Notes: generated from the letters alone by a model not told the origin. A stretch of 52,926 bases of DNA from an uncultured Eubacteriales bacterium (GCA_934489895.1 CAKSST010000012.1:1-52926), one strand, 5' to 3'; shown: positions 25,149 to 35,030, numbered from the stretch's first letter. Numbers and translations: made by a program.

Positions 25149-26168
25149 ATGATTAATGTTACGGGATTATATAAGTCCTACGGAAAAAATCTGGCTGTAA
25201 AAAACGTCAGCTTTTCCATTGCGGACGGAGAGGTTGTAGGCTTTCTTGGCGTTAACGGCGCCGGTAAATCTACAATAATGAATATCCTAACGGGCTGCTT
25301 ATCCCCTACGGCAGGTACGGCTGAAATTGACGGGTATGATATTGTTGAAAACCCCGTTGAAGCAAAGCGCAGGATAGGCTATCTGCCTGAGCTGCCGCCC
25401 CTTTATGTTGATATGACGGTTATGGAATATCTTGGTTTTATGTATGACCTTAAAAAAGTAAAGCTGCCTAAAGCCGCCCACTTAGAAGAAATCTGCAAGG
25501 TGGTTAAAATTGAAAATGTTGCTGACCGTCTTATAAAAAACCTTTCAAAAGGTTATAAACAAAGGGTTGGTATTGCACAGGCTCTTATAGGCAACCCGAA
25601 GGTATTAATACTGGACGAGCCCACGGTTGGTCTTGATCCGCGCCAGATTATTGAAATACGCGACCTAATTACCCGCCTTGGTGAAAATCATACGGTAATT
25701 CTATCTTCTCACATTCTTTCAGAAATACAGCAGGTTTGCGAGCGCGTAATTATCATTAATAAGGGTGTTGTTATAGCAGACGATACCTACAATAATCTTA
25801 CCGCCGCATTGACGGGTAAAAACTCTGTCAGCTTGCGTGTTCTCGGCCCGCAGGCAGAGGTTATGACACAGCTTGAGAGCGTGCGCGGGGTCGAGTCGGT
25901 TGAAAGCGCCGGCATTAAGGCAAACGGTGCTGTAGAATTTAAGGTTATTGCCAAAGAGGGCGAAGATGTGCGCCGTGCTTTGTTTGAACGCATGGCTTCA
26001 CGCAAATGGCCCATTATTATGATGAAGGGCAAAGAAAACTCACTTGAACAGCTGTTCTTACAGCTGGTTGAGGAGTCTGCGTCGGCACACGAGGATGAAG
26101 CCGACCAAATCCCGCAGGACGCGCAACCCGAAATCGAACATACCGAACAGGAAGGAGAGCAGGAATAA
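25149..26168 (+). CDS. ABC transporter ATP-binding protein, GldA/Nod type
   Basis: 339 residues starting MINVTGLYKSYGK, with AGGAGGT 10 bases upstream. Walker A is GVNGAGKST (around 38), the Q-loop lies near YLPELPPLY, the signature is NLSKGYKQRVGIAQAL, and Walker B is VLILDEPTVGLDPRQ, then the H-loop ILSSHILSE. The C-terminal 100 residues are the extension seen in gliding/CcmA-type exporters, ending in an acidic tail. It heads a four-gene operon with a permease, an auxiliary transmembrane protein and a DUF4340 protein, the same set as the Bacteroidetes GldAFG system. The substrate is unknown. Confidence 0.95.
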   Translation: MINVTGLYKSYGKNLAVKNVSFSIADGEVVGFLGVNGAGKSTIMNILTGCLSPTAGTAEIDGYDIVENPVEAKRRIGYLPELPPLYVDMTVMEYLGFMYDLKKVKLPKAAHLEEICKVVKIENVADRLIKNLSKGYKQRVGIAQALIGNPKVLILDEPTVGLDPRQIIEIRDLITRLGENHTVILSSHILSEIQQVCERVIIINKGVVIADDTYNNLTAALTGKNSVSLRVLGPQAEVMTQLESVRGVESVESAGIKANGAVEFKVIAKEGEDVRRALFERMASRKWPIIMMKGKENSLEQLFLQLVEESASAHEDEADQIPQDAQPEIEHTEQEGEQE

Positions 26169-26879
26169 ATGATTGCAGTATTTAAAAGAGAATTTAAAGC
26201 ATACTTTACAAGTGCAATTGGCTATGTAACCCTGTTTGTTCTTTTCTTACTTACAGGCTTTTTGTTTTCGATGATGTATTCAAGCGGTTATCCATATATT
26301 GATTATTTATTTTCAAACTCTGCAATAGTTGCGGCGTTTATAATTCCCGTAATTACAATGCGATTGTTCAGTGAAGAACGCAAAAATAAAACAGACCAAG
26401 CTCTGTTTTGTGCGCCCGTAAAACTTTGGGAAATTGTTCTGGGTAAATTTTTTGCGGCATTAGCCCTTTTTGCAATAGGCTTTGCGCCCACAATCATTTA
26501 CCAGTTCATAATTTCCTGTATGGTAAGCACCAACTGGCTGCATTATATAGTATGCTATCTTGGAATATTACTTTTTGGCGGTGCATTTATTGCAATAGGC
26601 TGCTTTATTTCTTCTTTGACCGAAAGCCAGGCGGTTGCGGCTATAATGGGTCTTGCGGCAACAATTGTTGTTATGTTGGCAAACACACTGGCTTCAATGA
26701 TTTCGGTAAGCTGGCTTTCCGGTATAGCCGACGCAATAAGCGAGCATTCTTTTCTGCAAAAGCTTACAAGCTTTACAATGGGCACAATAAGCCCCGCAAG
26801 CATTATTTATTTTGTAAGCATTATAGCGCTGTTTATATTCTTTACGGTGCTGTCGCTTAATAAGAGAAGATGGAAATAA
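26169..26879 (+). CDS. ABC-2 type permease, GldF-like
   Basis: 236 residues with six predicted membrane helices starting MIAVFKREFKAYFTSAIGYV, which is the typical first cytoplasmic and membrane segment of GldF-like permeases. It contains MRLFSEERKNKTDQALFCAPV between helices 2 and 3, the usual coupling helix region. The start follows the ATPase stop codon directly, and the ribosome binding site GGAGAGCAGGA is within the ATPase end. It forms the membrane channel with the ATPase upstream. Confidence 0.93.
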   Translation: MIAVFKREFKAYFTSAIGYVTLFVLFLLTGFLFSMMYSSGYPYIDYLFSNSAIVAAFIIPVITMRLFSEERKNKTDQALFCAPVKLWEIVLGKFFAALALFAIGFAPTIIYQFIISCMVSTNWLHYIVCYLGILLFGGAFIAIGCFISSLTESQAVAAIMGLAATIVVMLANTLASMISVSWLSGIADAISEHSFLQKLTSFTMGTISPASIIYFVSIIALFIFFTVLSLNKRRWK

Positions 26880-26894
26880 CGGGGGATTATAAAA

Positions 26895-28535
26895 ATGAAA
26901 AATTTGTTCAGTAAAATATTTAAAAAATCCGCCGTAGAAAAAGGACCGAAAAACAAGCTTGCTTTGCGTTACGGTTCATACACAGCGGTTATTGCCGCAA
27001 TTGCGGCAGTTCTTCTTATAGGTGTTAATATACTTGCAACCCTTATTTCTGACAGATTGCCTATTGATATTGACGTTACAGCAGAAAAAGAAAATACAGT
27101 AACACAGGAAAACCTTGATATTATCAAAAGCATCAAAAACGATGTTACAATTACTGTTTGCGCCTCACAAGACGGCTATGTAGGTGAATATATGGCATAC
27201 TTTGCCGAGAATTTATATATGGCAGAGGATTCGACCGTTGGCTGTAAATATTATCAGCAGACTGTAAATCTTATAAAAGAGTACGCAAAATATAATACCA
27301 ATATAAAGGTAAAGTTTATTGATGTACAGGACCCCTCTTTTTCACAGGTTGCCGCTGCATACCCCAACAATTCCTTTGTTTACGGCGATATTCTGGTAGA
27401 AAGTCCAGCGCTTAATGCTGACGGTACACCCCGTCTTAATGAGGTGGGCGCTCAAATAACAAACTCTACTGTTATTCAGTATGACGATATTTATTCACTT
27501 TCCGACCCGACGGGATATGCCGCTTACGGCTACAGCAACTATACCGTATCGGGCAATTCTATTGAAACCCAGCTTACCAGCGCAATTTATTCCGTAACCT
27601 CTACCGAAACCGTAAACCTTGGTATAATTTCCGGTCACGGCGATGCAACACCCCTTGAATCTTTGAGTGACAGATTAGGACTTAACAATTACACCGTTAC
27701 TGAAATTTCCGATACCATTATTACCTCAATTCCTGAGGATGTTGATGTGCTGGCACTCGCCGCACCCAAGTCTGACTTTACAGCAGGTGAGCTTGAAGTA
27801 CTTGAGAAATTTTTGGATAACGGAGGCAAAAAGGGTAAAGGATTGCTGTTCTTTGCAAGCATATACTCTCCTCAGCTGCCCAACCTTTATGATTTCTTAA
27901 GGGAATGGGGTGTTGACTATGATGCTTCAAGCATCATGTTTGAAACAAACGATAAGAATTATATAGATTCTCCCTCGGTTATCGGCCTTACAATTACCGA
28001 CGCAAAAACAGTTGAGTCTGTTGCGTCAAGCAATTATATTTATATTGCTTCTGACAATATTTATATGAAGCCCGCCTTTGAAACAAGCGGCAAGCGTACA
28101 ACAGAAGAAATTGTGACAACTTCCGACACTGTTGTGGCTGTTCCTGCAGGCGCCGCAGATGATTATGACACCTCAAAGCTTGAAACAACAACCTCTTCTG
28201 CCGCTATTGTTACAACCGAAACGGTTGAGGACGAGGATTATAACGCGCTTTGCAGCTATGTTGCTTGCTTCTCGACTGATGATTTTATATCTTCAAATTG
28301 GGCAGAATACAGCTCAATAGGAAATATGGATATAGCTATAACCGTTGCAAACGCTGTTGCCGGCAGAGACGGTGATGAGGTTTATTTCTCACCTAAAACT
28401 ATCACAAACGAAAGCTTTACAGATAAGCTTTCAGCCGCAAGCGTTAGCATAATTAACATTATTGTTCTTGGTGTTGTTCCGGTTGCGGTTATTGTTGTCG
28501 CCGTCCTTGTTATTGTAAGGAGGAGACGTAGATGA
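26895..28535 (+). CDS. GldG-like ABC transporter auxiliary protein
   Basis: 546 residues with one N-terminal helix (about 32-55), a large extracytoplasmic domain and a second helix at the C-terminus followed by RRRRR. Segments such as DRLPIDIDVTAEKENTVTQE, NLGIISGHGDATPLE and DVDVLALAAPKSDFT match the ABC-transporter auxiliary domain of GldG. An unstructured Thr/Ser-rich linker (ETTTSSAAIVTTETVED) is inserted before the C-terminal helix. It is probably the periplasm-facing (outside) part of the exporter. Start after GGGGG, 15 bases behind the permease. Confidence 0.9.
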   Translation: MKNLFSKIFKKSAVEKGPKNKLALRYGSYTAVIAAIAAVLLIGVNILATLISDRLPIDIDVTAEKENTVTQENLDIIKSIKNDVTITVCASQDGYVGEYMAYFAENLYMAEDSTVGCKYYQQTVNLIKEYAKYNTNIKVKFIDVQDPSFSQVAAAYPNNSFVYGDILVESPALNADGTPRLNEVGAQITNSTVIQYDDIYSLSDPTGYAAYGYSNYTVSGNSIETQLTSAIYSVTSTETVNLGIISGHGDATPLESLSDRLGLNNYTVTEISDTIITSIPEDVDVLALAAPKSDFTAGELEVLEKFLDNGGKKGKGLLFFASIYSPQLPNLYDFLREWGVDYDASSIMFETNDKNYIDSPSVIGLTITDAKTVESVASSNYIYIASDNIYMKPAFETSGKRTTEEIVTTSDTVVAVPAGAADDYDTSKLETTTSSAAIVTTETVEDEDYNALCSYVACFSTDDFISSNWAEYSSIGNMDIAITVANAVAGRDGDEVYFSPKTITNESFTDKLSAASVSIINIIVLGVVPVAVIVVAVLVIVRRRRR

Positions 28536-30106
28536 GCGAAGAAAAAAAAGAAACTAAAGTAAATAAGGACCAGCCGCAGTCAACCTTGTTTTCTGACCCC
28601 AATCAGTTATATGTTTATGAAAAAAAGCCGCAAAAGAAAAAATTGCTGGTGACATCTTTGGTTGCGCTGGGTGTTGTGGTATGCGTAGCGCTTGCTGCCG
28701 CTGCAATAAAGATTTTTGTTCCTGATAATACAGATGAAAACAACAGCAGCAACAGTTTGGTGACAATTGCGGTTACTGATTACTCAAGTGATGATGTTGA
28801 AAAAATGACCGTAACAACTGAAGATTATAAAGCGGTTTTGTATTCACAATCAGAAGAAACCACATCAGATTCCACAACGGTTAATTGGTATATTGAGGGT
28901 GTCGATTCGACGTTGACAAGCTCATACGATATCGCCTCTGCAGTAAACAGTGCGGTTGCGTTAAGCGCTGTGCGCAAAATGGATATCAATGATGCTGATT
29001 ACGGTTTTGCAGAACCTTACGCTACCGTAGAAATAGAAAGCCGCAACCAAGTTTTTGGAAATTATACAATTACGGTTGGCAGCGTTTCTCCCGACAGAAG
29101 CGGATACTATTTAAAAACAAGTCTTAAGGAAGATGTTTATCTTGTAAGCATGAAAGATGTTGAAAAATTCTGTCAGGATATTTATGCTTACGCCAACACC
29201 ACAGTTATTTCGGCTTTAACCGACGGTGATGCGTCTGAGGAATATTTCAGCGACAGTACGCTGATAAAGGTTGACTCAATCAGTCTTTCAGGCACATACT
29301 ATGGCTCAGAAAACATTCAGTTTGAGGCCAACCCCGACAAAAACACATCCGCCTTTATGACCTATGTAATGAAAACACCTTACAGGCGTTATGCCGATAA
29401 TGATAAGGTAAATCCATTGATATCACCTTTTGCAAACGGCGTATATGCTGAAGCCTGTTATTCTTATGATGCTACAGAAGATGAGTTATTAACGTACAAT
29501 CTTATAAATCCTGAAATTGTTATTACCTTGAGGGTTGAAAATATTCGGCATACCTTAAAGGCATCAAAAAACGATGACGGATATTATGCATTAATGATTG
29601 ATGATGTAAAGGCGATATATAAGGTTAAAAAAGCATATATTGAGTTTAGTCCAACAACGGCGAAAGGCTTTATAAGCACGGTTGTGTTCTCACAGATGCT
29701 TAAAACCTTTACGGATATTGATGTTAACATTGACGGCAAATTGTACGACTTTAACATTAATGTTGTGGAAAGCGAAGAAGAGGAGGACATTTACAACGTA
29801 ACAGCCGGCAGTCTTCCGATTGAAGCAGAAAATTTTCAGAACTATTACGCACAGTTGCTGGGAATGACCTTGACAGAAATAAGTGTAAAAACTCCTGATG
29901 CTCCCGCATCAATGAGCATAAGACTAACCCGCAAGGACGGCAGCAGAACAACTATTGTGTTTGCAAAAACTGCAGACCGACGCTATCATGTAAGTGTTGA
30001 CGGCGACCCCGGCGGATATATTTCTGCCACAACTTATGAGAATCTGCAAAACTATGCAGTTTTAGCGTATGAAGGCAAGGATGTTCCTAAAGTAACCGAA
30101 AAATAA
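28532..30106 (+). CDS. DUF4340 protein of the GldA-type operon
   Basis: 524 residues: a cytoplasmic basic start, one membrane helix (about 42-64) and a large outside domain. Repeated modules of the form VEKMTVTTEDYKAVLYSQ, WYIEGVDSTLTSSYDI and TITVGSVSPDRSGYYLK match DUF4340, which nearly always accompanies GldG-like proteins. The ATG overlaps the stop of the preceding gene by 4 bases. It is probably a surface-exposed partner of the transporter; the molecular role is unknown. Confidence 0.9.
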   Translation: MSEEKKETKVNKDQPQSTLFSDPNQLYVYEKKPQKKKLLVTSLVALGVVVCVALAAAAIKIFVPDNTDENNSSNSLVTIAVTDYSSDDVEKMTVTTEDYKAVLYSQSEETTSDSTTVNWYIEGVDSTLTSSYDIASAVNSAVALSAVRKMDINDADYGFAEPYATVEIESRNQVFGNYTITVGSVSPDRSGYYLKTSLKEDVYLVSMKDVEKFCQDIYAYANTTVISALTDGDASEEYFSDSTLIKVDSISLSGTYYGSENIQFEANPDKNTSAFMTYVMKTPYRRYADNDKVNPLISPFANGVYAEACYSYDATEDELLTYNLINPEIVITLRVENIRHTLKASKNDDGYYALMIDDVKAIYKVKKAYIEFSPTTAKGFISTVVFSQMLKTFTDIDVNIDGKLYDFNINVVESEEEEDIYNVTAGSLPIEAENFQNYYAQLLGMTLTEISVKTPDAPASMSIRLTRKDGSRTTIVFAKTADRRYHVSVDGDPGGYISATTYENLQNYAVLAYEGKDVPKVTEK

Positions 30107-30186
30107 TATTAAAACCGCGTTCATTTTAACTGTGCTGTTTTATACGAACAGTAAAAAACCACCGTGTAAAATTTTAAATTATGCAT

Positions 30187-30228
30187 TAAAAAAACTGACT
30201 CTGCTTTTCAAGCGGAGTCAGTTTTTTG
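30187..30228. terminator. Bidirectional terminator
   Basis: The hairpin ACTGACTC ... GAGTCAGT (30194-30201 / 30215-30222), extended by further pairs, is flanked by A and T runs. It lies between the convergent DUF4340 and radical SAM genes. Confidence 0.85.
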
Positions 30229-30235
30229 GCCTTTT

Positions 30236-31096
30236 TTATATCTCAAAATCGGGAATAAAGCTTTCGCCTATTGCTTCAAGCTCCTGCGTATAGCCATATT
30301 CAATACCAAGCTGTTCAACAGCGTTTAACACCTCGTCGTATTCCTGCTGTGTTAAAGTGCGGCAAAGCTCTTTGTAGGGCGTGTTGTGCATTGGCGTATA
30401 TTGCGCCATTATTGAATAATATACATCATTGCCAAAATTATCAAAAAGCAATTTCAGCGCTTTAATACTATGTTTTGTGTTATCAGGCAAAACCAGGTGC
30501 CGTATAATAATGCCCTTTTGCATAATGCCGTCGCTGTCAAGTTTTGCTTTGCCCGTCTGCTTTAACATTTGCTTTATTGCGTTAATTGCAACCGCGGGGT
30601 AATCCTCCGCGGCGGAATATTTTTTTGCAATATCAGCGTTTGCATATTTAAAATCAGGCAAAAAGATATTAACCCGTCCCTCAAGCAGCTTTATAGCTTC
30701 CACGCTATCATAGCCGCCCGAGTTCCACACAACAGGAATATCGGGCGTAAAAATATCAAGCGCAGAAACAATTTTATTTGTGTAATGGGTGGGCGTTACA
30801 AGGTTAATATTATGTACCCCTTGTTTTTGCAGATTTTCAAAAACATCGGCAAGCTGTCCTACGGTGTGCGGCTTTCCTGCACCCCTGCTTATTTTAGCGT
30901 TCTGGCAGTAACAGCAACGCAAATTACAGCCGCCGAAAAATATTGCGCCCGAGCCTTTTTGGCCCGAAATACAGGGCTCTTCCCAATAATGCGGGGCGGC
31001 ACGGGCAATCAGTATTTCCAGATTTGTGCCGCAAAAGCCTTTTTGCAAAGAGCGGTCAACATTACATTTACGGGGACAAAGGTTACATTTTTCCAT
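30236..31096 (-). CDS. Radical SAM protein, PflA-related
   Basis: 286 residues from the ATG at 31094-31096 (MEKCNLCPRKC). An N-terminal Cys cluster (CNLCPRKC, then GFCG) is followed by the radical SAM motif CNLRCCYCQN (CxxxCxxC, around 69-78) and GGCN. Later segments NLVTPTHYTNKI, VVWNSGGYDSVE, LPDFKYANADIAKKYS and MAQYTPMHN fit the pyruvate formate-lyase activating enzyme-like branch that lacks a neighbouring glycyl radical enzyme. The substrate is unknown. It overlaps the end of the CCA gene by 14 bases. Confidence 0.88.
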   Translation of the reverse strand: MEKCNLCPRKCNVDRSLQKGFCGTNLEILIARAAPHYWEEPCISGQKGSGAIFFGGCNLRCCYCQNAKISRGAGKPHTVGQLADVFENLQKQGVHNINLVTPTHYTNKIVSALDIFTPDIPVVWNSGGYDSVEAIKLLEGRVNIFLPDFKYANADIAKKYSAAEDYPAVAINAIKQMLKQTGKAKLDSDGIMQKGIIIRHLVLPDNTKHSIKALKLLFDNFGNDVYYSIMAQYTPMHNTPYKELCRTLTQQEYDEVLNAVEQLGIEYGYTQELEAIGESFIPDFEI

Positions 31097-32438
31097 TACC
31101 GTCACCCGAAATTTGAGAAATAACATAATTTGTTAATGCCGTATTATTATTTTCAATCCGTCCGTCTATAACGGCATCAAGCAGTTTTTGTAGTATCATG
31201 CCAATCTTTTCACCCTTTGGCACACCCAAAGCCATAAGCTTGTCTCCGTCAATATCAAGCTGTTTTATATCAATACAAGCCTGCTCAAAAATCAGACGGT
31301 TTACGGTTTTACGCATTAGCGCGGTATGTTCAAGATTTTTTATTTCCTTTTCTGTCTTGGCGCTGTTATCGGCATCGCGTAAATCAAGCAGCTCAAAAAG
31401 TGCATCTTTTCCTAAACTTCTCAAAAGGCGGGCAAGCTTGCGGGGATTATTATCAATTACGTCATTGTGATGCTGTATCAGCAGGCAAACCCGCTCACGC
31501 GTAAATTTATCTGCTTTTAAACGGCATAAAATTTCCCTTGCCGTCTTGGCGCTTAAAGGAGCATGTCCAATAAAATGGCCTATGCCCTTATTATCAAGCG
31601 TAAAGCAGGCGGGCTTTTCAACATCGTGAAGCAATGCGGCAATCCGCAAAAGAGGCTCAGGCTTTATGGCATCAACCGCCATTGCGGTATGTGTATATAC
31701 ATCATAAATGTGATGCGGGTTGTGCTGTAAAAAGCCGATGCTCTTTGAAAGCTCGGGAATAATCTGCTCTATAACAAAGCTGTACTGCCGCAGCACCTTT
31801 CCTGCAGCCTTGCCGCAAAGCAATTTTTTAAGCTCGGCAAAAATGCGCTCTTCAGATATATTTTTTAAAAGGTGGGAACACTCACGCATGGCGGTTGCGG
31901 TGTCAGGCTCAATTTCAAAGTCAAGCGTTGCGGCAAAACGCACGGCGCGCATTATTCGAAGGGCGTCTTCGGTAAAGCGTTTTTTAGGATTGCCCACACA
32001 TTTGATAATTTTGCTTTTTATATCGTGACTGCCGCCAAAAAGGTCAACAAGCCCGTCGGACTCATTATATGCAATTGCATTAATAGTAAAATCCCTGCGC
32101 GAAAGGTCATCTTCAATACAGCAAGCAAAGTTTACATTTTCGGGATGTCGGTTGTCTTTATATTCACCGTCGGTGCGGAAGGTAGTAATCTCAAGGGGTG
32201 TGTTGTCTATGATAACGGTAACCGTGCCGTGTTTTATGCCGGTTTCAATTACCTTATAATCACAAAACACATGCTTGACCTGTTCAGGCCTTGCCGATGT
32301 GGTGATATCGGTGTCCAAAGGCATTTTGCCCATAAGCCTGTCGCGTACACCTCCGCCCACAACATAGGCAGAAAAACCCCTACCGGACAGCATATCCAGC
32401 GCAAGCTTTTCCATATTGTTAAGGATAATGTTTTGCAT
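31083..32438 (-). CDS. cca: CCA tRNA nucleotidyltransferase
   Basis: 451 residues from the ATG 32438, which has GGTGAT 6 bases upstream. The class II nucleotidyltransferase core is present: VVGGGVRDRLMG, the metal-binding DTDITTS, RRDFTINAIAY, and RIMRAVRFAATL. The C-terminal HD-like domain has LLHDVEKPACF and GHAPLSAKTAREIL. It adds or repairs the 3' CCA of tRNAs. All three tRNA genes in this window already encode CCA, so it mainly repairs here. Confidence 0.95.
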   Translation of the reverse strand: MQNIILNNMEKLALDMLSGRGFSAYVVGGGVRDRLMGKMPLDTDITTSARPEQVKHVFCDYKVIETGIKHGTVTVIIDNTPLEITTFRTDGEYKDNRHPENVNFACCIEDDLSRRDFTINAIAYNESDGLVDLFGGSHDIKSKIIKCVGNPKKRFTEDALRIMRAVRFAATLDFEIEPDTATAMRECSHLLKNISEERIFAELKKLLCGKAAGKVLRQYSFVIEQIIPELSKSIGFLQHNPHHIYDVYTHTAMAVDAIKPEPLLRIAALLHDVEKPACFTLDNKGIGHFIGHAPLSAKTAREILCRLKADKFTRERVCLLIQHHNDVIDNNPRKLARLLRSLGKDALFELLDLRDADNSAKTEKEIKNLEHTALMRKTVNRLIFEQACIDIKQLDIDGDKLMALGVPKGEKIGMILQKLLDAVIDGRIENNNTALTNYVISQISGDGNGKM

Positions 32439-32539
32439 ATTTATCACCATAGCCAAAGCATTTAAACTTGAATCAGCCTAAAATGGCGAAATTTCACTTC
32501 ACTTTTTATTATTATACAATACTTTTTTTAAAATTAAAA

Positions 32540-32558
32540 CCTTATTCGTCAAATAAGG
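32540..32558. promoter_or_regulatory. Inverted repeat upstream of spoIIE, possible Spo0A site
   Basis: Perfect 7-bp arms CCTTATT and AATAAGG around CGTCA. Inside is TTCGTCAAA, one mismatch from the Spo0A box TTCGACAAA. It lies about 50 bases upstream of the -35. Confidence 0.4.
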
Positions 32559-32608
32559 ATTTTGTTTTTTTATAATTACCCATTAAATCCAATATTTTAC
32601 AATATGCT

Positions 32609-32642
32609 TTGACAAAAAAGTATATAGCGGCTGTTTTATAAT
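32609..32642 (+). promoter_or_regulatory. spoIIE promoter with 22-base spacer
   Basis: TTGACA (32609-32614) and TATAAT (32637-32642) are both perfect hexamers, but 22 bases apart. In B. subtilis, spoIIE and spoIIG promoters have 21-22 base spacers and need phosphorylated Spo0A. This suggests the same control here. Confidence 0.6.
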
Positions 32643-32674
32643 AATCTATACCCTAAAAGAAAAGGTAGATAAAA

Positions 32675-34987
32675 ATGACGGAAGCTATAATAGAAAAAGT
32701 TTTTAAAAAATATCCAAATGTGTTGAACGCATTAAAGGGAGTAGGTATGCACCTGCTTTGTGCGGTATTGTCATTTTTTGCGTCTCGCGGGTGCATTACC
32801 GGCAATCTTATACCCTTTGGTATGGGATTTTGCGCAGGGGTGCCCCCGGTGTATTCTGCCGCAAGCGCCGCAGGAGCTTTGCTTGGTTATGTAATACCTA
32901 CAAACGGCAACGGCGGATTTGGGTACATATCGGTAGTTTTTGCAATTTGCGCAATTAAACTGCTTACCAAGGAGTTGAAAGGCGTTTGCCGCTCGCATGT
33001 TTTTTGCGCGCTGATAGCCTTTTTAATGTGTGCGGCAATACAGCTTGTAATACGCGGCTTTGAGCCGTACAGTATAGCCCTTGCGCTTGGTGAGGCGGTG
33101 CTGTCGGGCTTTTTTGCGTATATAATAAGTGTAAGCGCTTTTACATTATCAAAATCTGTTTCGGGAGTTCCTCTTAAAAAATTAAGCTGTATACTTTTAT
33201 CATTTAATATTCTGTTTATGTTTATGTATTCAATTAATATAAGTCAATTAAATATAGGCAGGATAATTATTTGTTCTGTAATACTTTGCGTGGCACAGTT
33301 TTCGGGAGCGGGTGGCGGAGCGGTCTGTTCGGTTGCCGCAGGTGCTGCTTATTTACTGGCTTATCCTCATGCGCCTTTGCCCTTTACCGTTCTTTGTGTT
33401 GCGGGGCTTGTCGGCGGACTTATATCTTCCGCAGGCAAGGTGGCTGCGGCAATATCTTTTGCGGTAGCGGGAAGCGGGACGGCATTGATATATGGAGTAA
33501 ATGATGCGTCGGTTGCTATTGTTGCTGAGCTTGCATTTGGCGCGGCAATATTTATAATTTTTCCCGACAGCCTTGTTTTACGCGTGGGCAAGTTGCTTTC
33601 GCCGCCCACCGACACAGCATCCTTTGACGGTATGCGCAACGCGCTTGCCATACGGCTTGATTTTGCTTCAAAGACGCTCAATGATGTCAGTGATGCGGTT
33701 GATGAGGTTGCTGCTGTGCTTGCAAAGCGCAATGCACCTGATTTTAATAAGGTAATTGCTCAGACCGAGCGAGATGCCTGCCGCGGTTGTCTTATGCGGA
33801 CACGGTGTTGGGAAACCTTGCGCGGTGACACGGTTGATTCAGTAATTGAGCTTGCCCGCTTTGCGCGTGAGGGTGAGAAACCGCAGCTTTCCAAAAAAAC
33901 AATGGAGTTTGGCGGAAGATGCACCCGCATGGAAGCAGTGATGAACGCTTTAAACCGACATTACAGTGATTATCTTGCAAGCGTTTCGGCACATTCGCAG
34001 GCAGAGCAGGTACGCAAAACCATCGCCGGACAGTTTGGCGGAATGTCCCGTATGCTGTACGACCTTTCGCACGAGTTTTCTGACCGCACCCGTTTTGATT
34101 TAAAGCTTGCGAGTGAAATTTCTTCTGCGATGTTTGATTTGGGACTTGTGGTAGAAAACTGCTGTTGCCGCATAGACCCGTGGGAAAGAATGAATGTAGA
34201 AATTTCTGCAAAGGCGGACAAGGATGCGGTTATAAATCGCATAAAAATAGGCGGTATGCTTAAAGCAATATGTAAAAGAGATTTTGCTGTGCCGCTTGTA
34301 ATACGCTCGAAGGAACAGTTACTTATTACTGCAACCGAAAACACGGTTTTTACAGTGGATACAGGGGTTACGCAGTTTTGCTGTCCTGACAGTACGGTTT
34401 GCGGCGATTCTTATGAGATGTTTTTTGACGGAAGAGGCAGGCTGTTTATTGTACTTTCAGACGGAATGGGGCACGGAAACCGCGCGGCTTTGGATTCTTC
34501 AATGGCATCCGGTATGATGACACGCCTGCTTAAAGCGGGCTTTGGATATGATTGTTCGCTGGACATTGTAAATTCTTCAATGATATACAAATCCTCTGAA
34601 GAATCGCTTGCAACCATCGACATTGCGGCAATTGACCTGTTTACAGGAAAAACCGAGCTGCTTAAGGCGGGCGCAGCACCTACACTGATGCGCCGAAGCG
34701 GACGCACAGGCAAGGCGCAAAGCACATCCCTGCCCGCAGGTATTTTGCAGGAGGTTGGTTTTGATAAAGCAACCGTATCATTAAAGGCTGAGGATATTGT
34801 AATTTTAATGTCAGACGGGGCAACCCACAGCGGCACCGAATGGATTTGCGCCGAGCTTGAAGAGTGGCAGGGCGGAACAGCGCAGCAATTAAGTGAGAAA
34901 ATAGCGCTTGCCGCTAAGCAACGGCGTGATGACGGACACAGTGATGATATAACCGTAATAACATCCATAATTAAAAAAGCGGTATAA
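32675..34987 (+). CDS. spoIIE: Stage II sporulation protein E
   Basis: 770 residues. About ten membrane helices fill residues 20-305, a linker region with Cys (DACRGCLMRTRCW around 370) follows, and the C-terminal PP2C phosphatase domain contains VLSDGMGHGNRAA (from about 590) and VILMSDGATHSG near the end. SpoIIE localises to the polar septum and dephosphorylates SpoIIAA to activate sigma-F in the forespore. Length and layout are normal. The promoter spacing supports sporulation control. Presence of this gene makes an endospore-forming ancestor, and probably a spore former, likely. Confidence 0.95.
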   Translation: MTEAIIEKVFKKYPNVLNALKGVGMHLLCAVLSFFASRGCITGNLIPFGMGFCAGVPPVYSAASAAGALLGYVIPTNGNGGFGYISVVFAICAIKLLTKELKGVCRSHVFCALIAFLMCAAIQLVIRGFEPYSIALALGEAVLSGFFAYIISVSAFTLSKSVSGVPLKKLSCILLSFNILFMFMYSINISQLNIGRIIICSVILCVAQFSGAGGGAVCSVAAGAAYLLAYPHAPLPFTVLCVAGLVGGLISSAGKVAAAISFAVAGSGTALIYGVNDASVAIVAELAFGAAIFIIFPDSLVLRVGKLLSPPTDTASFDGMRNALAIRLDFASKTLNDVSDAVDEVAAVLAKRNAPDFNKVIAQTERDACRGCLMRTRCWETLRGDTVDSVIELARFAREGEKPQLSKKTMEFGGRCTRMEAVMNALNRHYSDYLASVSAHSQAEQVRKTIAGQFGGMSRMLYDLSHEFSDRTRFDLKLASEISSAMFDLGLVVENCCCRIDPWERMNVEISAKADKDAVINRIKIGGMLKAICKRDFAVPLVIRSKEQLLITATENTVFTVDTGVTQFCCPDSTVCGDSYEMFFDGRGRLFIVLSDGMGHGNRAALDSSMASGMMTRLLKAGFGYDCSLDIVNSSMIYKSSEESLATIDIAAIDLFTGKTELLKAGAAPTLMRRSGRTGKAQSTSLPAGILQEVGFDKATVSLKAEDIVILMSDGATHSGTEWICAELEEWQGGTAQQLSEKIALAAKQRRDDGHSDDITVITSIIKKAV

Positions 34988-34989
34988 AA

Positions 34990-35030
34990 ATATGCACCTC
35001 CAAAAGTGTGTAACTTTTGGAGGTGCATAT
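34990..35030. terminator. Bidirectional terminator after spoIIE
   Basis: Perfect 17-bp arms (34990-35006 and 35014-35030) with a 7-base loop. The stem holds CACCTCC/GGAGGTG. It separates spoIIE from the convergent DUF436 gene. Confidence 0.85.
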
